Source of the DNA: Candidatus Aphodoplasma excrementigallinarum
GTDB taxonomy: Bacteria; Bacillota; Clostridia; UBA1381; UMGS1253
Length of the DNA stretch: 11,210 nucleotides
Assembly: GCA_018713805.1 (NCBI GenBank)
Contig: DVOF01000116.1
Location: 1 to 11,210, forward strand
Direction of reading: 5' to 3'
This document shows, piece by piece, positions 5,576 to 11,210 of this stretch. The position numbers and the translations under genes are program-made. Position 1 is the first letter of the stretch, and the number at the start of each line of letters is the position of its first letter. Below the pieces are notes generated by a model that did no database searches, was not told the origin of the DNA, and saw only the letters and a program-made list of their open reading frames with translations.

Positions 5576-7003
5576 TTATACGTTCAGCTCCACATTCACG
5601 CCGGAAAAGTCCTTGCCGGCGAGCAGCGGGGCGATATATCCTTCGATAAATTCCTCGACCTGCTCTTTGGAGCGGCCAATATACTTCGACGGCTCAAGCA
5701 GCGAGTTCAATTCTGCTTCGTTCATCATAAACGCCGGGTCGGCCGCCATCTTTGCAATCAGCGTATTCGGCTTGCCCTCGAGCTTGACCTCCTTTGTCAC
5801 CTGCATGGAGTATTCACGGATTTTTTCGTGCAGCTCCTGCCGGTTTCCGCCGCGCTTTACTGCCTCCATCATGATATTTTCCGTCGCCATAAAGGGCAGG
5901 TTCTCCATCAAACGCTTCTCGATCACCTTCGGGTATACGACCAGGCCGTCGGTCACGTTGGCAAAGATGCCGAGCACCGCGTCGGTCGACAAAAATGCCT
6001 CCGGAAGCGAGATACGGCGGTTGGCCGAGTCGTCGAGCGTCCGCTCGAGCCACTGTGTCGACTCCGTCATGGCGGGGTTGACCGTCATGGCGATCACATT
6101 GCGCGCCAGCGACGTCATCCGCTCGCACCGCATGGGGTTGCGCTTGTACGCCATGGCCGACGAGCCAACCTGCTTCTTTTCAAACGGCTCTTCAATTTCG
6201 CCGAGCCCCTGCAAAAGGCGGATGTCGTTGGCGCACTTCGACGCGCTCTGCGCAATGCCGGACAAAACCGAAAGCACGCGCGAGTCGAGCTTTCTCGAAT
6301 ACGTCTGGCCTGACACAGGATATACGTCGTCAAAGCCCATCTTCTCCGCAATTTTGCGGTCAAGCGCTTTGACCTTCTCGTGGTCGCCCTCAAACAGGCT
6401 CAAAAAGCTTGCCTGCGTCCCGGTCGTACCCTTGCTGCCCAGCAGCTTCAGGCTCCCGATTACATAGTCCACGTCCTGCAAGTCCATCAGCAGGTCGTGC
6501 AGCCAGAGGCACGCGCGCTTGCCAACGGTTACGGGCTGCGCGGGCTGGAAGTGGGTGAAGCCGAGCGTCGGCAGAGCCTTATACTCGAGCGCAAACTCCG
6601 ACAGCTTTTCCATCACGAGCAGGATTTTCTGCCGGATGAGCTGCAGCGCCTCGCGCAGGATGATGATGTCGGCGTTGTCGGTCACATAGCACGACGTTGC
6701 GCCGAGGTGGATGATCCCCTTTGCATTCGGGCACTTCACGCCGTAGGCGTACACGTGCGCCATGACATCGTGGCGGATTTCCTTTTCCTTTGCCGCCACC
6801 ACATCGTAGTCGATATCGTCGATATGCGCCTCCAGCTCTTTGATCTGCTCTTCGCTCACCGGCAGGCCAAGCTCATGCTCCGCCTGTGCGAGTGCGACCC
6901 ACAGCCTGCGCCAGGTCGAATACCGCTTGTCCGGGGAAAAGAGATAGAGCATCTCTTTGCTCGCATAGCGCAGGTTAAACGGGCTTTCGTATATGTCCTT
7001 CAT
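5576..7003 (-). CDS. purB: Adenylosuccinate lyase
   Basis: 475 residues. Cleaves SAICAR to AICAR and adenylosuccinate to AMP, each releasing fumarate, in purine synthesis. Member of the fumarase/aspartase superfamily, tetrameric in known cases. Seen: IIHLGATSCYVTDNAD, THFQPAQPVTVGKRA with His151 as likely acid, and the signature loop GSSAMAYKRNPMRCER starting at residue 280. Length and the YKRNPMRCERMTSLAR wording resemble the longer, animal-type ADSL subgroup rather than the shorter Bacillus type (about 430 residues, HKRNP). Start ATG at 7003 has AGGAAGGA about five bases upstream. It lies between pyrG and guaA on the same strand; the pyrG gap holds a hairpin. Confidence 0.97.
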   Translation of the reverse strand: MKDIYESPFNLRYASKEMLYLFSPDKRYSTWRRLWVALAQAEHELGLPVSEEQIKELEAHIDDIDYDVVAAKEKEIRHDVMAHVYAYGVKCPNAKGIIHLGATSCYVTDNADIIILREALQLIRQKILLVMEKLSEFALEYKALPTLGFTHFQPAQPVTVGKRACLWLHDLLMDLQDVDYVIGSLKLLGSKGTTGTQASFLSLFEGDHEKVKALDRKIAEKMGFDDVYPVSGQTYSRKLDSRVLSVLSGIAQSASKCANDIRLLQGLGEIEEPFEKKQVGSSAMAYKRNPMRCERMTSLARNVIAMTVNPAMTESTQWLERTLDDSANRRISLPEAFLSTDAVLGIFANVTDGLVVYPKVIEKRLMENLPFMATENIMMEAVKRGGNRQELHEKIREYSMQVTKEVKLEGKPNTLIAKMAADPAFMMNEAELNSLLEPSKYIGRSKEQVEEFIEGYIAPLLAGKDFSGVNVELNV

Positions 7004-7046
7004 ACGATCCTTCCTTTATCTTAGATTTTGTATGTGAAATAAACAG

Positions 7047-7072
7047 TTGCGGGCACCTGAAAATGCCCGCAA
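7047..7072 (-). terminator. Hairpin between pyrG and purB
   Basis: TTGCGGGCA (7047-7055) and TGCCCGCAA (7064-7072) form a perfect 9-bp stem with an 8-base loop, 13 bases after the pyrG stop. Downstream on the minus strand the sequence is T-rich but has no uninterrupted run. It could be a partial terminator setting purB-guaA level below pyrG, or an mRNA processing/stability hairpin. Confidence 0.5.
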
Positions 7073-7084
7073 GCGTACTGCCTG

Positions 7085-8695
7085 TTATTTCGTTTCGCCG
7101 TGCTCGTAAGCAATCGCCGCGCCGACAAAGTCGCGAAACAGCGGATGCGCCCGGTCGGGCCGCGACTTGAACTCCGGATGGAACTGCACTGCGCAGAACC
7201 ACGGGTGATCGGGCAATTCTACGATTTCGACCAGATTGCGCTCCGGGTTGACGCCGCCGACAACCATGCCGCCCTGCGTAAACTTGTCCAGAAACTCGTT
7301 GTTGAACTCGTAGCGGTGGCGGTGGCGTTCGCTGATGTCCGCCTTGCCGTACGCCTTGTAGGCAAGCGTCCCCTCGTTTACATGGCAGGCGTAAGCGCCG
7401 AGGCGCATGGTGCCGCCGAGCTGGTTGATGCCGCGCTGCTCTGGCATGAGGTCGATGACCTTATACGGCGAGTCGGCGTCCACCTCGCTCGTGTGCGCGC
7501 CCTTGAGGCCGAGCACATTGCGCGCAAACTCCACGACTGCCATCTGCATGCCAAGGCATATGCCGAAAAACGGAATCCCGTTTTCACGCGCGTACTTGAC
7601 CGCGGTGATCTTGCCCTCGATGCCGCGGCTGCCAAAGCCGCCCGGGACGAGGATGCCGCTCGTTTTGCCGATTTTCTCCTGGACATTCTTTTCCGTTAAG
7701 TCCTCCGCACTCACCCAATGCAGGTGCACCTTGGCCCGGTGGGCGATCCCGGCGTGGACAAACGACTCCGTAATGCTGATATAGGCGTCCTGCTGCTCGG
7801 TATACTTGCCAACAACGGTGATGTGGACGTCCTGTTGCGGGTTTTTGAGGTTATATACGATCTTCTCCCACTCGGCCATGTCCGCCTCATCTGTTTTGAT
7901 TCCAAGCCGCTCGCATACGAGCGCGTCGAGGTTTTCTTTGTGCAGCAGAAGCGGCACCTCATAGATCGAGCTTGCGTTCGAATTGTCGATCACATGCTCG
8001 CGCTTTACGCTGCAAAATACAGCCAGCTTATCCTTGAGTTCTTCTGTAATGCCATCCTCGGAGCGGGCGATCAGAAAGTCGGGGTTGATCCCGCGCTCGC
8101 GCAGCTTGGTCACGCTGTGCTGCGCCGGCTTTGTCTTCAGCTCGCCGGTCGAGATGCCGGGTACGAGCACGACGTGCATAAAAATGCAGTTCTGTGGCCC
8201 CTGCTCGATCTGCATTTGCCGGATTGCCTCCAAAAACGGCACGCTTTCAATGTCGCCGACCGTACCGCCGATTTCCGCAATCAGAATATCCGGCTCGCGC
8301 TCTTTGGCAAGGTCGTACATCCCCTGTTTGATCTTGTTCGTCACGTCGGGGATGACCTGCAGGGTCTTTTTGATATGCGCGTCAAACTGCATGTTTAACA
8401 GCGAGAGGTAGACCTGCCCCTGCGTGATGTTGTTTAAGTTGGTAAACTCCCCGTCCGTGAAGCGTTCGTAATGGCCGAGGTCGAGGTCCGTTTCCGCGCC
8501 GGAGTCGGTGACAAACACCTCCCCATGCTGGTACGGGCTCATCGTGCCGGGGTCAACGTTTAAGTACGGGTCAAACTTCTGAATCGTGACCGAGAGGCCG
8601 CGGTTTTTCAGAAGCCGTGCAAGGCACGCCGCCGTAATCCCCTTCCCAAGCGAGGAAACGACGCCGCCCGTGACAAATATGTATTTTGTGCTCAT
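7085..8695 (-). CDS. pyrG: CTP synthase
   Basis: 536 residues, full length. Makes CTP from UTP with ATP and glutamine, the last step of pyrimidine synthesis; cytosolic tetramer. Seen: N-terminal amidoligase domain with GGVVSSLGKGITAACL, QKFDPYLNVDPGTMSPYQHG, ETDLDLGHYERF and EIGGTVGDIES. The C-terminal class I amidotransferase domain has GGFGSRGIEGKI, nucleophile Cys380 in GICLGMQ and VQFHPEF with its His and Glu. Start: the frame also allows a TTG three codons upstream at 8704, but that would touch the ribosome site TAGGAG; the ATG at 8695 lies nine bases after it and gives the conserved MSTKYIFVTGG. It is preceded by its own promoter and a ~93-base leader with a hairpin. Confidence 0.98.
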   Translation of the reverse strand: MSTKYIFVTGGVVSSLGKGITAACLARLLKNRGLSVTIQKFDPYLNVDPGTMSPYQHGEVFVTDSGAETDLDLGHYERFTDGEFTNLNNITQGQVYLSLLNMQFDAHIKKTLQVIPDVTNKIKQGMYDLAKEREPDILIAEIGGTVGDIESVPFLEAIRQMQIEQGPQNCIFMHVVLVPGISTGELKTKPAQHSVTKLRERGINPDFLIARSEDGITEELKDKLAVFCSVKREHVIDNSNASSIYEVPLLLHKENLDALVCERLGIKTDEADMAEWEKIVYNLKNPQQDVHITVVGKYTEQQDAYISITESFVHAGIAHRAKVHLHWVSAEDLTEKNVQEKIGKTSGILVPGGFGSRGIEGKITAVKYARENGIPFFGICLGMQMAVVEFARNVLGLKGAHTSEVDADSPYKVIDLMPEQRGINQLGGTMRLGAYACHVNEGTLAYKAYGKADISERHRHRYEFNNEFLDKFTQGGMVVGGVNPERNLVEIVELPDHPWFCAVQFHPEFKSRPDRAHPLFRDFVGAAIAYEHGETK

Positions 8696-8749
8696 GTATT
8701 TCAACTCCTACGTGTGAAAATCAAAACAGAATCCAATCATTTTCCAGTA

Positions 8750-8768
8750 TGTCCGCACCGGGCGGACA
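8750..8768 (-). promoter_or_regulatory. Leader hairpin of pyrG mRNA
   Basis: TGTCCGC (8750-8756) and GCGGACA (8762-8768) pair around a 5-base loop inside the predicted pyrG leader. No U-run follows on the mRNA; a U-run precedes it. It therefore does not look like the Bacillus-type terminator/attenuator of pyrG, and its role is unclear. Confidence 0.45.
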
Positions 8769-8794
8769 AAAATAGACACAAAAACCTATTTAAC

Positions 8795-8823
8795 AGTATA
8801 CCATTTGCACAACCGGCTTGCAA
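8795..8823 (-). promoter_or_regulatory. pyrG promoter, extended -10
   Basis: Minus strand TTGCAA (8823-8818), 17-base spacer ending in TGG, then TATACT (8800-8795). The TG one base before the -10 makes it an extended -10 element. Start of transcription is expected near 8788, leaving a leader of about 93 bases. Confidence 0.75.
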
Positions 8824-8824
8824 C

Positions 8825-8843
8825 AGCAAATTCTAAATTTGCT
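8825..8843. repeat. 8-bp palindrome between the divergent promoters
   Basis: AGCAAATT (8825-8832) and AATTTGCT (8836-8843) are exact inverted copies around CTA, directly upstream of the pyrG -35 and about 30 bases upstream of the murT -35. It could be a shared operator; no T-run, so not a terminator. Confidence 0.35.
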
Positions 8844-8872
8844 TGAAAAAATGCCTTTCTTTTCCGCCTTTC

Positions 8873-8901
8873 TTGTAATTTCCCCCATGCCGTGGTATAA
8901 T
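8873..8901 (+). promoter_or_regulatory. murT-gatD promoter, extended -10
   Basis: TTGTAA (8873-8878), a 17-base spacer ending TGG, then a consensus TATAAT (8896-8901). Transcription should start near 8908, about 54 bases before the murT ATG. Confidence 0.8.
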
Positions 8902-8961
8902 ACTTTTATTCTTTGATGTAAAAAAGGCACAAAAGCAATTTTTTGGGAGGATCGGGCGCCT

Positions 8962-10320
8962 ATGGACCGGCTCAGGCTGATACTCGCCGTAGCTGCGGCG
9001 AAGCTGATATTTTTGTTTTGCCGCATCACAGGCTCGCGCGGCTCGGCGACGCCGGGCAAGTATGCGCGCGCACTGTGTCCCAACGTGATTGCCCTGCTTG
9101 CCGCAAAGGTAAAGCGCGGTATGATTGTCGTGTGCGGCACGAACGGCAAGACGACGACAAATAATCTGATCAATGCTACGCTTGTACAGGCGGGCTACAA
9201 AACCGTTTGCAACAACGCGGGCGCAAATATGCTAAACGGTATTGCGGCGGCCTTTTGCAAGGGCGCGGGCCTGTTTGGGACGCTGCGCGCCGACTACGCG
9301 TGCATCGAGGCGGACGAGGCGAATTTGCCGCTTTTGTTTGCGCAGGCAAAGCCGGATATCATTGTTGTGACGAACCTGTTCCGCGACCAGCTCGACCGCT
9401 ACGGGGAGATCGACCTGACGGCGCAGCTTTTAAAGAAAGCGTTTGACATGGCGCCGGAGGCAAAGCTCATCTTAAACGCCGACGACCCGGTCACGTCGGT
9501 GTTTGGGCGGGGGCGCGGTGCGGCCTACTACGGCGTGGCGAGCGACCCGCATATGCTCGCAGTCGAGGAAATCCGCGACGGGAGCAACTGCCAATTGTGC
9601 GGCGCGCCGCTTCGCTACGAGTATTATTTATACGGGCAGATCGGGCGTTACCACTGCCCGAAGTGTGGGTATGAAAATCCGCAGGCGGACTACCGCGCAG
9701 ACGGCATCCGCATTGAGAACGGAATCCTGCATTTTGACGTTAGGCACGCTGGGTTGACCGTACATGCCGAGTCCGAGGTGACGGGGCTTTACCACGTATA
9801 CAACATGCTGATGGCGTATGCTGCGCTCGATTTACTCGGGGTTGACCACAAGTCCATTCTGAGCGTGCTGTGCGCCCAGAAGCCCGAGCCGGGCCGCATG
9901 AGCCGGTTTGGCATCGGCGGGAAGACCGTATACCTGCTCCTGTCTAAGAACCCGACGGGCTTTAACCAGTCGGTCACAACGCTGATCAACGACCGGCGGG
10001 AGAAAGACGTTTTGCTTGTGCTCAATGACAAGCCGCAGGACGGCGAGGATATTTCCTGGATTTGGGACGTGGATTTTGAGACCATGCGCAAGGCGGACGC
10101 GCACCATTACAGCGTGACGGGGACGCGCCGGTTCGATATGTACCTGCGGCTCAAATACGCGGGCTACGACACAGATACGATTTCGGTTTATGACACGACG
10201 GAGGAGGCGCTTGCCGCCATGCTGGAGAGCGGGCGGGATTTGTACTATGTGCTCGTCAACTATACGGCCATGTACCCGGCGTATGTAGCGCTTTCCAGGC
10301 TGGAAAAGGAGGGGAGATAG
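8962..10320 (+). CDS. murT: Lipid II isoglutaminyl synthase, MurT subunit
   Basis: 452 residues. With GatD it amidates the D-glutamate of the lipid II stem peptide to D-isoglutamine, using ATP and GatD-derived ammonia, on the cytoplasmic side of the membrane. Seen: Mur-ligase ATP-binding loop GTNGKTTT (59-66); central block with EADEANLP and TNLFRDQLDRYGE; a zinc-ribbon insertion with Cys210, 213, 232, 235 (CxxC-x18-CxxC); and the C-terminal DUF1727-type block NDKPQDGEDISWIWD (355-369), which carries the conserved Asp residues of the MurT-GatD active centre. A hydrophobic N-terminal stretch (6-20) may help membrane association. Start ATG follows GGGAGG by 11 bases. Its TAG is directly followed by the gatD GTG, so the two subunits are coupled. 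Confidence 0.96.
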   Translation: MDRLRLILAVAAAKLIFLFCRITGSRGSATPGKYARALCPNVIALLAAKVKRGMIVVCGTNGKTTTNNLINATLVQAGYKTVCNNAGANMLNGIAAAFCKGAGLFGTLRADYACIEADEANLPLLFAQAKPDIIVVTNLFRDQLDRYGEIDLTAQLLKKAFDMAPEAKLILNADDPVTSVFGRGRGAAYYGVASDPHMLAVEEIRDGSNCQLCGAPLRYEYYLYGQIGRYHCPKCGYENPQADYRADGIRIENGILHFDVRHAGLTVHAESEVTGLYHVYNMLMAYAALDLLGVDHKSILSVLCAQKPEPGRMSRFGIGGKTVYLLLSKNPTGFNQSVTTLINDRREKDVLLVLNDKPQDGEDISWIWDVDFETMRKADAHHYSVTGTRRFDMYLRLKYAGYDTDTISVYDTTEEALAAMLESGRDLYYVLVNYTAMYPAYVALSRLEKEGR

Positions 10321-11070
10321 GTGGAGTATTCTCTGACGGTTTACCACTTGTACCCCGACCTGCTGAACCTGTACGGCGACAAGGGCAACATTGCCGTATT
10401 GGAGAAGCGGTGCCTCTGGCGCGGCGTAAATGCGCAGGTAAAAACGCTGTGCGAGGGGGAGAGACCCGACTTTTCCGGCGTGGACATCGTTTTGTTAGGC
10501 GGCGGCTCCGACCGCGAGCAGCTTTTGGTGAGCCAGTACCGCGACGTTGTCGCGCAGCCACTCAAAGAATATGTGGAAAGCGGCGGCGTGACGCTTGCCG
10601 TCTGCGCGGGCTACCAGCTCATGGGAAATTTTTACGAAGCAAACGGGGAGCGGATTGCGTGCTTCGGCGTACTTGACATCGACACAGTGTCGGGCGAGGG
10701 ACGGCTGATTGGCAACATTGCCGTAGAGGCGACGCTCGGCGGCCGGAGCGTGACGCTTGCCGGGTTCGAAAACCACGGCGGCCGGACGGATATCAAAACC
10801 CATACGCCGCTCGGGCGCGTGCGCTTCGGCTATGGGAGCGACGGGAGCGGGACGCACGAGGGTGTTGTCTATAAAAACACGGTCGCTACGTACCTGCACG
10901 GGCCGATTCTGCCCAAAAACCCGGAGCTTGCCGACTATCTGATCGAAACGGCGCTGGAACGAAAGTATCCCGGCGCGTTCTCACATGGGCTTATCCCGCT
11001 CGACGACACGATGGAAATGCGCGCAAAGGAATATCTGATCCGACGGGAGATGGAGGCGCGCGGCCTGTAG
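10321..11070 (+). CDS. gatD: Lipid II isoglutaminyl synthase, GatD glutamine amidotransferase subunit
   Basis: 249 residues. Hydrolyses glutamine and passes ammonia to MurT. Seen: LLGGGSDREQ (57-66), nucleophile Cys95 in AVCAGYQLMG, FENHGGRTD, and YLHGPILPKNP with His193. The arrangement matches the CobB/CobQ-like amidotransferases; the S. aureus enzyme uses Cys94 and His189 as I recall. The start is GTG at 10321, immediately after the murT stop, with AAGGAGGGGAG inside the end of murT as ribosome site. Zero spacing suggests equimolar production of the complex. A downstream gene follows within 12 bases. Confidence 0.96.
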   Translation: MEYSLTVYHLYPDLLNLYGDKGNIAVLEKRCLWRGVNAQVKTLCEGERPDFSGVDIVLLGGGSDREQLLVSQYRDVVAQPLKEYVESGGVTLAVCAGYQLMGNFYEANGERIACFGVLDIDTVSGEGRLIGNIAVEATLGGRSVTLAGFENHGGRTDIKTHTPLGRVRFGYGSDGSGTHEGVVYKNTVATYLHGPILPKNPELADYLIETALERKYPGAFSHGLIPLDDTMEMRAKEYLIRREMEARGL

Positions 11071-11082
11071 GAGGAAGCAGAG

Positions 11083-11210
11083 ATGAAAAAGAAGATTGTA
11101 GAGGACTGGGAGTTTGACGTTGCGGTTCTATCGTGCGGGCCACGCCGGATGGGGTATGAGGCGGGAGATCGTTTTGCCTGCCAGTATGAATGCCCGGCGC
11201 ACTTCTGCCC
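11083..11210 (+). CDS. Small TIGR04076-like protein, truncated by window edge
   Basis: ATG at 11083 has AGGAGGA seven bases upstream, 12 bases after the gatD stop, so it is the third gene of the murT operon. The 42 visible codons begin MKKKIVEDWEFDVAVLSCG and continue to YEAGDRFACQYECPAHFCP, with Cys at about 18, 33, 37 and 42. The pattern Cys, then Gly-Asp-x-Phe, then a Cys-Pro resembles small proteins of the TIGR04076 family, whose function is unknown. Frame, ribosome site and context are clear; the family call is tentative. Confidence 0.6.
   Translation, partial: MKKKIVEDWEFDVAVLSCGPRRMGYEAGDRFACQYECPAHFC

Noticed and set aside
5100..6467. 455-codon plus-strand frame across guaA and purB
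   Set aside because: It spans two conserved opposite-strand genes and their gap and shows no domain; a shadow of codon bias.
8695..8704. Alternative TTG start of pyrG at 8704
   Set aside because: It leaves no space after the TAGGAG ribosome site; the ATG at 8695 has proper spacing and the conserved N-terminus.
8750..8768. Intrinsic terminator for pyrG or murT
   Set aside because: No T-run follows the stem on either strand (A-run on plus; mixed sequence on minus).
1..11210. CRISPR array, tRNA, rRNA or insertion sequence
   Set aside because: No spaced direct repeats, tRNA-like folds, rRNA segments or transposase motifs were found by reading both strands.

Overview
The window looks like chromosome of a Gram-positive anaerobe of the Clostridia. 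Signs of this are strong AGGAGG-type ribosome binding sites, housekeeping sigma-factor promoters with extended -10 elements, the Firmicutes-type murT-gatD pair, a ferredoxin-fused flavoprotein, and a clostridial-type conjugative-element remnant. I cannot name the genus from sequence alone.

Two parts are visible. Bases 1-3950 are an accessory block. Bases 1-2588 (minus strand) hold a tightly packed operon: a PNPOx-like flavoprotein fused to a two-cluster ferredoxin, then a zinc-type macrodomain ADP-ribosyl hydrolase, then a SirTM-class ADP-ribosylating sirtuin, then a second SirTM paralog cut by the window edge. Every junction overlaps (ATGA, 56 bases, TAATG). Bases 2589-2815 are a regulatory region with promoters pointing both ways, a 16-base operator-like dyad and a 10-bp inverted repeat. 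On the plus side no intact regulator follows. Instead there is a decayed helix-turn-helix gene of conjugative-element type (2816-3065), then an AT-rich HXXEE membrane protein gene (3097-3696) and a perfect 16-bp bidirectional terminator stem (3760-3798).

Bases 3954-11210 are GC-richer core genome. On the minus strand, transcribed pyrG, purB, guaA, are CTP synthase, adenylosuccinate lyase and GMP synthase, i.e. end steps of pyrimidine and purine nucleotide synthesis. Divergent from pyrG, on the plus strand, are murT and gatD (lipid II isoglutaminyl synthase, peptidoglycan amidation) and the start of a small TIGR04076-like gene. GuaA, PyrG and GatD are three independent class I glutamine amidotransferases within about 7 kb.

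The accessory block begins directly downstream of the guaA 3' end, a known recurrent insertion site for genomic islands. The most notable content is the writer/eraser ADP-ribosylation operon, with a duplicated sirtuin whose first copy has lost the C-terminal part of its NAD-binding fold.
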